Source: Phragmites australis
Taxonomy: Eukaryota > Streptophyta > Magnoliopsida > Poales > Poaceae
NCBI RefSeq assembly: GCF_958298935.1
Contig: NC_084922.1
Location: 1,800,501 to 1,864,500 of the forward strand
Reading direction: 5' to 3'
DNA length: 64,000 nt
Below the pieces are notes generated by a model. That model ran no database searches and was not told where the DNA came from. It saw only the letters and a program-made list of their open reading frames with translations. The position numbers were made by a program, and so were the translations under genes. Below are positions 43,395 to 56,170 of this stretch, piece by piece. How positions within the stretch are numbered: the first letter of the stretch is position 1; every line of letters starts with the position of its first letter.

Positions 43395-44914
43395 TAGTTA
43401 ATAGTAGCATAACAACAGTTCTTGACAACTAGTTAGCATTAGACCGAGTCTCCACATGATGCACAACACGACAGAAAATGGACTCTGTTGCAGGTGCAAA
43501 CTCTTTGCTTCTCCGATAAAGCAACTGGACTGGGACATTATTTAAAGTTGATGTGCACACCCAACAACACCGAAGTTACTTATCGACGGGGTTTGGATGT
43601 CTCTTGCTTCTTACTGTCACTTTATTTACATCGCAGAGAAATATTCATACGCCTGAAAGCTATCTCTAAGAAATTTTCTTCTCAAAAGGTAAAACGAATA
43701 AATTTTCTGTAGCAATCGAAGTCTTACATTTACGGGTGTATGCCTTCGCTGTAAAATTGACTATTGAGCTACGCTACGTCACATGGAAAGAAAAAAAGAA
43801 CAGGTTGCACGCAGAACATTGATAATGCGGAATTTGGTTTCCGAAGCACTGCTTTTCCTTTTTCTGATGGCTACAAAGAAAGTACATTGATCAGACATAG
43901 CTAAATTGGCGGGCTGGCCTAGTACGGCCCGACCGGCCTGTTTAGACGTAGTTCGGTTAACCCTGTTAGCTAAATGGTGGCGCCATACCAATCCGTGTGT
44001 AGCATTCGACTCAGGTACGACGCATTTAAGGTTGGACTGTGCCAGTCCATGGCATAGCGGCGGTGCGGAGTGAGGCGGTGTAACCGGTTCGGGTCATGCC
44101 TTGGCCCAGGCACGGTTCGATCCCGTGCGGCACGACCCGATGAGGTGAGGTATATCGGGTCGTGTCTACAGTAACGGATATCGTGCTGATTTAATTGGTT
44201 GGTTTTAATATAAATTATACAGTAAGATTACTGTTTAAGTATACGTAAGAGTGTAAGCGGAAAATGCAACTCCGTAATATGGTGCACATGCACGTTTTAT
44301 CTCAACCTTATATCCTTCTCATTCATCCGTTCATTCTCTCTTATTCTTAACGTAAATACAATAGAGGACTCTTAACGTAAATGCAATAGAGGACGCGTGC
44401 GTACAAGTTGTAGAATTTTCCCTTTGTAAACCATTAACATCTGTACTTTGTAGCATAAGCCCGTTTCTGCCACACGCCCACAAAGTCTCTAGCATCAGTT
44501 TTCAGATAACATCCAAGCTAGTTTCGACGTAGGAGCAAAGAAGACAAAACTCATCAGAATCAGCAATCCCTTCGGACGTGCAAGTGTAAAACTGTATGTG
44601 CAACGACGCGAGTACGCGACAATAACTCTAAGAGAAACATAAAAATTCCCAGAAAACCACCAAACGGTTATTCTACTTTCTACGTGATTCTGCAGTGATC
44701 GAGCTCATGCTTCTGGTCTCAAAACACTTGACCTCGAACGGTGGCCAAGCGCTCGAATAGCAGCGACGTGGAAGCTCCTGCGCCGCAACCAGCCTGAATT
44801 CCTCAGCCGAGCAAACCAAGCAGCGAAAGCGCTCGCACTTATCCCCAGCCGCAGGTACCCGAGCACCGAACACCACCGCACTCTTCCCCAGCGCAAACGA
44901 AGCGAAAAACAAGC
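43395..44914. other. Intergenic DNA upstream of the SOUL gene
   Basis: No gene was recognised. 43920-44170 is GC-rich with repeated CGGGTC and GGCACG motifs of unknown origin. A 17-base unit (CTTAACGTAAATACAATAG) is repeated near 44346 and 44372. The SOUL promoter should lie in the last few hundred bases; no clear TATA box was seen. Confidence 0.35.
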
Positions 44915-46109
44915 ATGGCGCGCCGCAGCGGCATGATGCTCCTCCTGCTCTCCGCGGCGCTGCTTGCCGTCGCCGCGGCCGCGACCGTGCCGCCGCCTTC
45001 GTGCGAGCGCATCGAGTGCCCGGCGTACGAGGTGGTGGACAGCGCCAACGGGTTCGAGATCCGCCGGTACACGGACGCCATGTGGGTGTCCACCGCGCCC
45101 ATCGAGGACATCTCCTTCGTCGCCGCCACGCGCACCGGCTTCCTCCAGTAAGTTGCCCACCTCGCACAGCCGTTCTCACTTGGTCGCACAAGCATTCCAT
45201 TTTTCTTCTTCTTTCACTTGGTTGGACCTTGTGGGTCATTCTCACTTGGTCTTTTATGGGCCTGAGAGAACCGGCTCATAGATGAAGATTATGGGTCTCA
45301 GAAACAATGGGCCCGTTCGTCAATTGCTAGTTTGCCGCGCCTTGACTGATCGACTGAACACGTCGTGTGGCAAAGTAGCTGGTGTGCCACTGAGCCTGCC
45401 CGCGTTCGTGCTTTAAGGCCGGCACGGATACTCACTGAGGATTTATTCCTCAATTGCTTTCGAGATGAGTATCGGGCTAGATATACGATATACACATTAC
45501 GTGTTTAGTAGTACTACGGATTTTTACGTATTAAAGGTCTTCTTGAATCTTCCAATCTCATACTAGTGTACGTACAGATGTTTATCTGTGTGTACGTATG
45601 GTGTGAGTGTTGTGCGTGAAGAGTATATGGGATGTGCCCTCTCAAAAAAAATGACTGAGCACCATGGGATGTGCAGGCTGTTCAACTATATCCAGGGGAA
45701 GAACGCGTACAACGAGACCATCGAGATGACGGCGCCGGTGCTGACGCAGGTGTCGCCCAGCGACGGGCCCTTCTGCGCCTCCTCCTTCGTCGTCAGCTTC
45801 TACGTGCCGGCGAAGAACCAGGTGGACCCGCCGCCGGCCGAGGGCCTGCGCGTGCAGCGGTGGGCCGGGGCCAGGTACGCGGCCGTGCGCCGGTTCGGCG
45901 GCTTCGTGGCCGACGCGGACGTCGGCGAGCAGGCCTCCCGGCTCGACGCCAGCCTGCAGGGGACCAGGTGGGCCGCTGCCGTGAACGAGGGCCGCAGGGC
46001 GGACCCGGCGTCGTCCTACACCGTGGCGCAGTACAACTCGCCCTTCGAGTTCAGCGGCAGGGTCAACGAGATATGGATGCTCTTCGACGCCACGGAGGCC
46101 TCCATGTAG
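44915..46109 (+). CDS. SOUL haem-binding family protein, secreted type
   Basis: Two exons, 44915-45147 and 45677-46109, with a 529-bp GT-AG intron, join to 221 residues. Residues 1-23 form a signal peptide (a leucine/alanine-rich core after MARRSG), so the protein enters the secretory route. The SOUL domain fills residues 28-218, with landmarks CPAYEVVDSANGFEIRRY, YIQGKNAYNETIEMTAPVL, FVVSFYVP, AVRRFGGFVAD and YNSPFEFSGRVNEIWMLFD. SOUL/HBP proteins bind haem or porphyrins; extracellular plant members are poorly understood. The intron falls inside a glutamine codon just before LFNYIQG, a position that restores a continuous domain. Length and motifs are complete. Confidence 0.92.
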
Positions 46110-47072
46110 TGTAATTAAGCCTCGAAGACGTGCATGAAACGAAGAGTAGCTGCTGGTATAATGCAGTGTCTTCTCAGCGGATGAATAATGGCTTGAACAA
46201 GTGCTCAAGTGAATACTGTTTTGCACTGTATTTACTTGCGAGTAATAAGATGACTTTGTTGTTGTAACAGGAACAATGCTCGTAATATGCTTTGCTCATG
46301 GTAAATTGATGTCACTGGTTTTCTTTTCTGATATCAATCACATGGCTGTAACATAGGCAATGCACTTAAATTAATGCATACCTCCTACATGAACTATGCA
46401 AGATGTATGAGTCAGGACATCTTTAACGATCAATGTCAGCTAGTTATAATGGAAACCACATTAGATTTTTAGGATGTACATGAAGGAATAAATGAAGGAA
46501 GAGAAAAACTATCTATTGAAATGTAGATTGTCTACTCATTAAATATAATAATATTTCAGTCAATTATATGTGAACATACGTTAATTTTGTAGGCAGTGAT
46601 ATAATTATATTATTAAAGAAGTAGCTATTGTAACATTTATTAGTAATATATACAACTCTTATAGTTAGTATATATCTGTATTATCGGAGGCACGTACCAA
46701 AAGATATCAATTTGCACTTACAGTGGCCGAAACCCCATGTTCCATCACTTAAATTACTAAGCTCAGGCTCTAGCTAAACAAATTAGCCCATGTTTCCATC
46801 ACATAAACTAGTGCCGCTCTTGCTATCCAAGGAAATTTCGAAACTGAAAAACAGGGGCGTACGCAACAGAGGCAAGGTCAGCCGGGGAGGGTGCACGCGG
46901 CCAGGTGCTGGGAAAATCTACACTCGTTGACAAGGTGTTTAACCAACTAACAACGTCACCCCTAGGATCACTCACTGCCCCGCTCAGAAGGAGGAAGCCA
47001 AAGCCAAGCAACCACACGTCCAAAACTGCAACGCCCGCCTCGCGCTCGCGCGCACGTCGGCGCGGCACGGGC
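46110..47072. other. SOUL 3' UTR and upstream region of the DUF616 gene
   Basis: The first 200 bp are probable 3' UTR. 46380-46700 is AT-rich and unassigned. From about 46830 the sequence becomes GC-rich and should include the DUF616 promoter and leader. The frame is open upstream of the ATG to about 46905 but contains no in-frame ATG. Confidence 0.4.
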
Positions 47073-49317
47073 ATGGGGTGGGTGCGCGTGCGGAGCCCCC
47101 CGGTGCTGCAGTCGAAGCTGCTCTGCCTCTCCCTGCTCTACCTCCTCACCACGCTCCCGCTCGCGCTCTACGTCTCCTTCTCCGACCCCGACCGCCGCTG
47201 CCCCCTCCTGCCCTTCCCCTCCCGCGCCTCCCCGGCCTCTGCGAAGCCGCTCTTTCAATACCCGCCCGGGTACGGCGAGCACAAGCACGCCCTGCCTGCC
47301 CCACGCCTGCTCTGCTCCAATCCCGTCGTCTTCGCAGGTCTCTCCCTCCCTCCATCCGATAGAGTTGCACCACCGGCCGAGGGATCCTCTATTCATTGCG
47401 TGTTGCAGGCTTGCACCATTCTTTTCATTTTTCATGTTTCGTCGATTTGGATCGGTGTCGTATTTTGATGACCCGTAACGATCGGACTCTTCCGCGCGAG
47501 CTGTTGTGGGAGTGACACGTTTGAGTACCCTGGTCGTTCTTCCCGGATGAATGTCCTTTCTTGTTTTGGTTTAAACTTTTTTGAACCAACGTCTGTTCCT
47601 ATCGACGAAACTTCACCGTGAACTTTGTGTGATTTCCGCATGGCTATGTTTTTTCTTTTGTTTTTTAATCTATGATCATGCGCGACAAATACGGATGTTT
47701 CTCGTGTAACAAGTGACTCAGAAATTCTTTTTTATCATTGGAGCAGACTATAAGACTGTCCTGGAAGAGATCAGTGGCCTCTGCCGCAACCTCTCGGTGT
47801 CTCCTTCTACACCCCCCGTGTTGCGGTATCAGAGAGGCAGGAGGAAATCGTTTGCGGGAAACTTGTCTGCCGAGGAACGGAGATCGTTCTTCAGTCACAC
47901 TGACAACAGAGTGGAAATTCCCTGTGGGTTCTTCAAGGAGTTCCCCCTCCGAGAAGTTGGTGAGTTCGTTGGCCTAGTTCACATTTTACGCAGATAGGGA
48001 TATTTGCTGCCATCATGTTCGTAATCTGCCCATTTGAGTAGTATGCACAATGTGGCACGATTATTTCTTGTGAGCCATCATAATCCCTTTGGATGCAAGC
48101 CAGATTTAACTGCCTTTTGTTTTGCACGCTGCAAGTGCTTTGTAGTTGTAGCGCAATCATCAAGAAGAGCAACACAACCAACACTATACCACTACCGTTG
48201 ATTGCAATTGCAAAAGCTTTAACATTCATGGCTTCCAGATAGATTAGCCATGGAGAACTGCCGGGGCGTGGTGGTCGCCTCGGCGATCTTGAACGACTAC
48301 GACAAGATCCGGCAGCCCAAGGGGCTCGGGTCCGAGACTCTCAAGACGGCGTGCTTCTTCATGTTCATAGACGACGCCACACACAGGGTCCTCGCAAGGC
48401 ACGGCATTCTAACAGAGGACGCGCACGGCGGCGTCGGCACCGTCGGCGCGTGGCGCGTCGCGAGGCTGCGCACCGGCGGGCTCCCCTACGAGAACCCGGC
48501 CATGAACGGCGTCGTCGCTAAGCACCTCCTGCACCGGCTGTTCCTGAACGCCAGGTTCAGCGTCTGGGTCGACGCCAAGATGCAGCTGACGGTCGACCCG
48601 CTGCTGCTGGTGCACTCGCTCCTCGTCGACAAGGGCGTGGACATGGCGGTGTCCAAGCACCCGTTCAACCTCCACACCATGGAGGAGGCGATCGCGACGG
48701 CGCGGTGGCGCAAGTGGGGGGATGTGGAGGCCATCAGGGTGCAGATGGAGAGTTACTGCGAGAACGGCCTGCAGCCATGGTCCCCCAGCAAGCTTCCATA
48801 TCCATCAGGTATGCAATGCAGACAGGGATAGAAGTGCATGCCTGCATCGATTCTGAAATGTTGTTTGATTAACCAAAGAAACGGACGCTCTAGCAACTGA
48901 TATTGGCATTTCAACCATGTCAATAAGATGACCAAAAATAAGCAGCTAATGAAATCATGAACATATTGTACATGTTGTCTTGATGCAGATGTACCGGACA
49001 CGGCGATCATCATCAGGAGGCACGGCCTAGCCAGCGACCTCTTCTCCTGCCTGCTGTTCAACGAGCTGGAGGTGTTCAATCCGCGCGACCAGCTCGCCTT
49101 CGCGTACGTCAGGGACCATATGATCCCCAAGGTGAGCATGAACATGTTTGAGGTCGAGGTGTTCGAGCACATCGCCGTCGAGTACCGGCACAACTTGAAG
49201 CGTGATGGCGTGGGACGAGGGAAGCAGGGGGACACTAGGATGGCGTCCTCAAGAGACATCACTGGGAGCAGCTGCGAGAAGTACCTTCTGAAGATGTGGG
49301 GAGAGCATACTGAATAA
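47073..49317 (+). CDS. DUF616 family protein (TOD1/MUCI70-like glycosyltransferase candidate)
   Basis: Four exons, 47073-47337, 47747-47959, 48239-48808 and 48989-49317, all joined in phase 1, give 458 residues. A single membrane span lies at about residues 14-36 after a short basic N-terminus, as in type II Golgi proteins. The DUF616 domain covers about 150-440, with landmarks VVVASAILNDYDKIRQP, TACFFMFIDDATHRVL, GAWRVARL, NARFSVWVDAKMQLTVDPLLL, DMAVSKHPF, CLLFNELEVFNPRDQLAFAYV and FEVEVFEHIAVEYRHNL. Arabidopsis relatives are TOD1 and the pectin-related MUCI70, a putative galacturonosyltransferase; substrate cannot be read from the sequence. FIDD and VWVDAK carry conserved acidic residues of the type used by glycosyltransferases. 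Intact by all visible criteria. Confidence 0.92.
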
Positions 49318-49424
49318 GGTCTTTTGCAAATGCGGACCAATTCTTCTTTTTCCCTTTTTGTTCTAAAGATTGCATAGATGTACATATACTGCAGGTAATT
49401 TTGACATACTAGATCTTTTTGTCT

Positions 49425-50327
49425 TGTTATGGGTAGTAGATCAAGGCTTGTCATTTTATTAGGAGATAAGTTTGTTAGGAGTTAGATTTAATTTGGTTAG
49501 AAGATAAGTTTGATTTGATTTTCAATTTAGTAGGAGATAAGTTTGATAAGTTAAGATTTGGAGTCGTTTAAGAATTGTAATCACCCCATATATAAGGAAA
49601 TGCAATATTCAGAATAAAGGTATGCAAAAAAAGAATTAATTTAAGTCTCCCTAATCTATAGTCTAATCCCTCCTTTAGCAGCCGACGTCTCCCGGTTATA
49701 TTTCCGACGGATGTGTTATCCCTCTTATGATCCTAGAATCATAACATCTTGGTATCAGAGACAAATTATCCTGACCCAGAGCTTCAACTGCACTCTCATG
49801 TTCATCACTGCTGTCGGTTTCGTCGTCGTCATCCTTATGGGCAACGCTACCGGAGCCAACATTGGCGCTGCCTACCTACACTGGTTTCACCGTTGCTATC
49901 CCAATGGATAGCGGTGCCGAGAACTGCATTGCCACGACTACACCACCACAGCTCGAGGATGAGTTGTCTTGTAAGGAGGGAGAAGATGTTATGGGCAGGA
50001 GATCAAAGCTTGTCATTTAACTAAGAGATAAGTTTGGTAGGAGTTGGATTTAATTTGGTTATGAGATAAGTTTTATTTAGTTTCCAATTTAGTAGGGGAT
50101 AAATTTGGTAAGTTAGGATTTGGAGTCGGTTTAGAATTGTAATCACCCTCCCTATATAAGGAGATGCAATATTCAAAATAAAGGCAAGTAAAAAGAAGAA
50201 TTAATCTAAGCCTCCCTTAATATTCTAAGTCTCCCCAATCCATGGTATAATCCTACCCTAGTAGCCGACGTTGCCCAACTATCGTCCCGGTGGATGTTTA
50301 TCCGCCTATGATCTTATGATTATAATA
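49425..50327 (+). mobile_element. TRIM (terminal-repeat retrotransposon in miniature)
   Basis: Two similar LTRs, 49425-49746 (322 bp, TGTTATGGG to CATAACA) and 49987-50327 (341 bp, end decayed to TAATA), enclose only 240 bp. A primer site TGGTATCAGAG (49750-49760), complementary to initiator Met tRNA, follows the first LTR, and a purine tract AAGGAGGGAGAAGA precedes the second. There are no gag or pol genes, as expected of a TRIM. The LTRs differ at roughly 10-15 percent of sites by eye, so it is old. It sits about 100 bp after the DUF616 stop codon and may supply its transcript end. Confidence 0.9.
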
Positions 50328-50579
50328 GGTACATAATTGTTTGATATGTAATATTGTCTTCATTAGAGCATTTAGTCACAACATTAGAATTGAAACAACT
50401 TCACACACAATTTGAGGAATCAAGTTGAAAGCCTTGATTTACTTGTGATGAGTGATTGACAAAGTGTTGTCTTAGTTTGATGATTTTTTGATTGCGTAAG
50501 CATGTATATGTGTTGCAATTATAATCATGACTAATCAAAATTGATGGAAATGAAGTGGCATAGTTCTGTCGAAGTTCAG

Positions 50580-51005
50580 GAAAAATTGCACTCACTCGAT
50601 GGTCCGGTGTGTGATAATTTGTACACATCAGATGATCCGGTGAGCACTTGGAGACAATGTCGGAATATTTAACAGAAGTGCTAAAAATGGGCGTCCAGAG
50701 CGGTCTACTCACTGGAAGGTCCGATGTTAAGAGGCTTTCAACACCAGAGTATTTAACAAAGATACATGTTTTCGGTGCCAGAGCTGGCCTACACACCGGA
50801 TGGCCCGGTGTGAACACCAAACTGTTTAATAGAGAAGTGCAAAATCATGGTCTAGTGGTGATTTACTAACCGGATGGTCCGGTGTTGAGCCCAGTGAATG
50901 CCAGAGCTTTTTCCAGAGGGAGTCCAGAGTCCGGATGAGTTGTACACACCGGATGATCCAGTGCTTGTACTGGTGTGAGCGCCGGATTATCCGGTGTTCA
51001 CGTTT
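50580..51005 (+). repeat. Dispersed palindromic CCGGAT-N-ATCCGG motifs
   Basis: Seven or so variants of CACCGGATGATCCGGTG occur at intervals of about 40-90 bp (for example ACACCGGATGGCCCGGTGTG near 50795, and GCGCCGGATTATCCGGTGTTC near 50979). The DNA between copies is less similar, so this is a motif series rather than a simple tandem array. It is probably part of a retroelement. Confidence 0.6.
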
Positions 51006-51161
51006 TTATGAGATGTGCTATCTTTGTAGGATTTCGATTTAAACTAACTTGTGATAAGTTTACATGGTGTTTGAAGATACATGTCTGCTTGTCTCATGAT
51101 GTGTAGGTGGTAAATGTAACTTGGCGGCCGACGGTGGGATGATCGGGGCCAAGCGGGGTGC

Positions 51162-54100
51162 TTTTTCACGTCCCAAAGCCGTAATTACATAATTAAGCCT
51201 AATCATGCTTCATAAGCATTATGTTTAATTTTGAGTAATTTTGTTTCGGAGTATTAGAGCACTTGATTTTAAGTCAATTGGATGAGAGAAAAAAATTGGA
51301 GAGAGAAAGAAATGAATTCGCGGTTGAAACGGACTTCTTTTTCCTAGCATGTAGGGCCTAGCCAACCACCCCATCTTCTCTTGGGGAAGCATCCCCCACC
51401 AACTCCCTCTCTCTCCCTCACTCCCACCGTGCTCTCTCTCTCTCTCTCTCTCCCCCTCCCGTTTCCAACCGGCCAAGGAGAGAGCTCCCCCTATCTCAAG
51501 CTCTCTCTCTCTCTCTTTCTCCCTCGAGTCCTCCCTCTAAAAGTCGAATCGAGGTACGCATGTGGTATTCACGGGATCACTAGCTCCTAAGCTCCTCATC
51601 CATCTTATTCATTTTCATTTTCCCAAAGGATTCGAGTCGTTCTTGACGTTCTTGCTTGAAGCACGAGGAACCGCGGTTGGACTCCTCTTCCCGGGCGATT
51701 TCTTCGTTTCCTTCATCACCTAGTGGTCACCAACCTCCACAAGCACCGTGGGTAATTCCCTTAGGCTTCCCTCGGCAAGAATGCATGAATTGGTGGGTCA
51801 ATTTCGAGTTTAGAGCTAAGTTTGCGGAGTTCTCAAGTTCTTGAGCTTTGAAGTAAAAAGAGAGGATTCAGATGAGATTGTGCTAGGAATCGTATTGCTA
51901 GGTTGGTGAGTGAGTTTTAGACTCTATGAACTATCTCAAGCATGTTTCTATTTGGTTTGGATAGGCTTGCAAATCAAATCAGCCGAGTTTTCCCCCCTCG
52001 AAGCAACCTCTCTCGACAACCCGGATAGTTCAGGTAGAACCCGGATAGTCCGAGTAGCCCAGTGAAAACCCCGATGAATTATGCTAAAAAATCGTTAGGG
52101 TTTAGGGTGCATGTTAAGTCTATAACCCTTTGTATAGTGTATATGTATGTTTATGTGTGATAGATTTAACATACGAGTCGAATCGGTCGAGGAAGATCAT
52201 CGAGAAGTGCAAGTCTGCCTAACTCGGATAAACCCGAAGGGTCTGGGTAATTCACGGTGCTTTTAACTAAGCACACTCGCTCAGAGCCTCACCCAGATAA
52301 TCCGCCCAACCCGGATATTCTGGGTTAATTCGATTTAGATCTAGCAGAGAACCCTCGCTCGGAGCCTCACCCGAACATTCTGACCTAACCTGGAGGTTTC
52401 AGACTCAGCCCGAACCTTCTGAGTTAATTCAAAAATGGCTAACCGAGAAACCCCCATATGGAGTACAACCCGGGGGTTCTAGAACCCTTAGGTTTCGAGT
52501 TTGATCCGGAGTCTTCGGCCTTCTGTTAGTTTTCCAAAGTCGTTTAGATCGCAAAGTTTGCTATTATTTCGCATGTCTTGTACTTTTAGCTTGTTGTTAT
52601 GCATATTGTAGCATACATTGTTGCACCTCATTCATGCTCATCATTGCATGCATTCTTCTTTAGTGAACGAGGATCCAGAGCGTGACACAAATGTGGTTGA
52701 AAGTGACACCAAGCCACACAGGTTCTGTGAATTCTGTGTGGGTAGCATCAAGTAGCTGCCTGAGCAGCAAGGCAAACATCTAAGCATGTTTCTCCTATTA
52801 ATTTGGGTCATATGTGTCTAATGTGATAAAATATGATTTATGTACGTTATGCATGTTGTTGAGTCGATGTCGGGTCTTGTATGGGTAGAACCTATGTTGA
52901 TGCATTACACCTCATCTTGAGTTATTGGTGATCCATCTCCTTGTAACTAGGGTTTAACTTGATGATGGTATATTTTAAAAGTTAACCGAAATGCTTAGTC
53001 ATGCATAGATTCTTCGGTAGAAGTTGAGTGGTGGTTCAACCCTGTTCGCGAGCTATAGGCTTTAATTACTGTCACATTGATAATAATGTTGGGTTGATGA
53101 TGTTAGTTGGTTGAGTATTGAGGATAGGGTGAGATGTGGACGGTGTTAGGAGTGTTTCTCCTGCCCCGATGTGGAGTTTCCCGTGGTAGGTCGGGAGAGG
53201 AACCCAAACACAATAGACCGCTTGCGTTGCTTGAGCACCGATCGTTGTTGTTGTTGGCTCTAGCACTTACCGTACTTACCACATGTCGATCTAATGGTAA
53301 GATAAGCTGAATACCTCTGCAGCTGTAATCATTTGAGCTTGCACATCGACGGTGTGAGCTGACGGGCTTGTAAAAGATACTTGAGGTTGCTCCGGGAGTT
53401 AACCTAAGTGGGCTCCATACCGAGTGATGCCTGATTCAAATGGTTGGAGCTTATTGGGAAATGTTGACACGAATACCCCGTTGAGTGGACGTCTGTGGTT
53501 AATCAAGCCATATGGTCCTTGAGTCTTGTGGGTAAAGTTGTATACCCTACAGGGTGTAAAAGTATTTTGAAATGCCATGCTCTCGGTCATGAGCATGCTT
53601 TTGTCTATTTGCAGTAATCGTAGAGTTTCGAGTTCATTTTGAGGCGGTTGATGGGTTGAGATGGTTCTTTACATATATTATTATTATGTTTCTTTTTACA
53701 TATATATGTTCATTTGATGGTTATGAATTAGATAGTTGTGTTTGTTAGGTCTAGATGCTCACACATGTTTTTTTATCAAATGTTGCTTTCGCATATAAAT
53801 TTAATTAACCATGTGGCCATATTCTTGCTAACATCCTAATTCATAATCCTTGGAGTCGCGTTATCTATAAGTACCTAATATGGATTAAGTCTTGTGAGTA
53901 CCTTCGTACTCACGCTGCTCTTTCAGGTGCTACCAGCGAGGGGGAACTGGTCTTTGGCTACTTCACGCCCGCCGAGGGTGGTGGCGGGCATGAGTAGGCA
54001 ACTACTCAGAGGTCATGCTTTCATGATGGAGCCTAAAGGAATATGACTCTATCATTCTTTTGTTGTTTATAGTTTTAGCTTCCACTTCATAGTTCTCTTT

Positions 54101-54286
54101 TGTCTAGTAGTTGATTAGTTTCAGTCTCCTTCTAGTTCTCTTTTGCTGTAAATTGTAAGATGGATGCTTAAGAACTTGTAATATAATTAAATTACTCGCT
54201 CTTTGTTAAGCTTTGTTGTGATGTGATATGTTGGAAAGGCAAGTGTTCTGATCTTGGGCACAAAACACGTAATGGGACTATCAGAG
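51162..54286 (+). mobile_element. Long Gypsy-like LTR, solo (about 3.1 kb)
   Basis: It opens with TTCACGTCCCAAAG and a region resembling, in reverse, the fragment at 58903-58985. It closes with a CTTGGGCACAAAACACGT and GGGACTATC block of a type known from long LTRs of grass Gypsy elements. Inside are a (CT)n tract (51430-51520), intron-like and GC-poor DNA and repeated CCCGGATA motifs, but no coding domain. No partner LTR or primer site was seen, so it is taken as a solo LTR; borders are approximate and family assignment is from memory of such ends. Confidence 0.5.
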
Positions 54287-54288
54287 CG

Positions 54289-54353
54289 GTATTCTGATTA
54301 ATCATTGAAGTTGACATTAAGTAAATGATCGATTTAATGATTAATTAGAATAC
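54289..54353. repeat. 65-bp hairpin at the junction of two LTRs
   Basis: GTATTCTGATTAATCATT (54289-54306) pairs with AATGATTAATTAGAATAC (54336-54353), with one mismatch, around a 29-nt loop. It lies exactly between the Gypsy-like LTR and the following Copia LTR. Confidence 0.75.
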
Positions 54354-55562
54354 TGTTTGAATGGTTCCTTACATGCTTGGTGCCAGACGATTGAGGAGGG
54401 CAGGCGGAGTTGTGGGTGATCCTAGCTGCGCACATGGAGGTCAAGCAAAGCTTGGAAGAAAGAATGAAGATGACGTGTTAACAAAGTCAAGTGAAGGTGA
54501 TGCCAGTGCATATAACAAGGTGGCCCGAGGGATCAGGAGCAGAAGAGACTTGCCGGTGGTCAAGATTGCAAGACGGAATACACGCGTCGATATCGAGATG
54601 CTTGCTTAAAGTCAAAGCAAGAAGTTGTGAGTCACGTTTGAGAAGCGTACAAGACGGTTTCACAGTTAGGCCCTAAAACTGTGGAATGATGAAGTACATG
54701 TGGCATCATCGTGAAGGTAGTGTTGAGGCGAAGCTAAGTCATGTAGATATCGTGGCCGTTCGATGGACGGAACAAAATATGGACCAAAATATCCCAGTGG
54801 TAGGAAGGAGACCATTGTAAAAAGGGGTATTTTAGGAACAAGAAAACTTAGCATCGAATGAAGCTCCCAAGACTTATAAATAGAGGGGTATGGGTTTAGG
54901 GAGAGGGTGACCCAGGCATTTGAGAACTTTGTGATAGGTTTTGGAGGAGAGAAGAAGATAGACTTAGCCTTTGTAATAGGTTAGATCTTTTGTGAGAGAA
55001 AAATATTCTGTAATCTATATAAAATAGGGTTGACCTCTGTGCTTAATGAAGTTTTTTTCTCTCACATTTTCTCATGTTCATCTGCATGTAGTCTTCTTCT
55101 TTTGGTTCTCTTGCCTCGAGTGCAAGTCTTTTCGGCTTTCGAGTTGATTTTCGTTTTTCTGTTTGAGCAGAATGTTGTCACCTTATTGAGGCTATTCTCC
55201 TTGTTGTTAGAGACATAAAATTTGCATAGATATGGGTACAAGTGGGTATTGGATTCCCTTGCCTCTATTCCATCAACTTAGGGTTTTTCTCTAGGTAGCT
55301 CGTGTTGATTCAAAGTTGTAAGCTTTTGTGCACAAAGACATATGGAATGATCTTGATTGGAACATATGAGTTATATACTATTTATGGAGTCATGTTGCCT
55401 CATAACTTCCCTTCTTAAATAGTCACTTTAGTGTTTTTGCTTCCGCTGAGATTTTTGAGGTGTGTTGGGTGATCAAATAGGAGAAGGCCATTAGTTTTGA
55501 TTTTTTTTTTGTTGAGGAGCCTATTTACCCCCCCTCCTCTAGTCGTCAATCTCGGTCCTACA
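54354..55562 (+). mobile_element. Solo LTR of a SIRE-like Copia element
   Basis: It ends in GATTGACGACTAGAGGAGGG read on the minus strand, and CTCGGTCCTACA on the plus strand. This is the same terminus as the LTR at 63287 (TGTAGGACCGAG) in opposite orientation. Internal blocks also match, such as CATTCCATATGTCTTT and GTGCACAAAAGCTT. A TATA box (CTTATAAATAG, about 54873) precedes a leader. The left border (TGTTTGAATGG) is the best TG candidate. No internal domains adjoin it. Confidence 0.65.
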
Positions 55563-56170
55563 TAATTTGTGCATTGGACACATGCAAAGGGTTCATCGCA
55601 TGAATTGCCAGCATTTTGCAGTCAACATAAAGCTTTGACTTCAGGAAAGCCGCAGAACTGCAAGCTAGCACAATACCGAATCAGGTGGTGGAATCTGTTG
55701 ACCCCTTGACTAGCTCGTTCTTGCTCTTGCTCTTGAATTCCTTCTAGGCGTCCATGATATTCTTGTTCATCTTCTCTGTGTCATCAGTGGTTGCTGTGTC
55801 TGGAGAGAGCATGGTTTCCACTGCCATCATCATGTTGATGATAGCTTGAAGAAAATATCATGAACCACAACTTTTACAGATCGCTAGAATAAATAAGTTC
55901 AGTGATAGAAGATCTATCCTACCAGGAAACTGATAGGCCCAGTCATCCTAGTTGCCAGCCATCATATGGAAAGGATCTGCATTCATAGAAAGCATCTGTA
56001 TGTATGAACGTACAACTGCAATATTGATCTCCTTCCTAGTCTAGAAGAGATTGATACCTCACATTGCATAGCTAATCACTTACCTTGTATTAGCTCCATG
56101 CACCTCTATAAAAGCCATTTGGCTATAGAGAAATAATCAAGAAAAGAGCATTCTCCAAATACATCTTCTT
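55563..56170. other. Unassigned DNA, including a likely LTR end
   Basis: 55640-55840 on the minus strand has an exon-like patch (MMMAVETMLSPDTATTDD) with a stop, which I do not recognise. 55980-56165, with CTCTATAAAAG near 56103, looks like the 3' part of the 5' LTR of the next Copia element. Confidence 0.3.

Noticed and set aside
44673..45245. Minus-strand ORFs over the SOUL gene
   Set aside because: They are antisense shadows of SOUL exon 1 and its GC-rich leader.
50580..51005. CRISPR-like array
   Set aside because: The repeated motifs vary in sequence and spacing, and the window is plant nuclear DNA.
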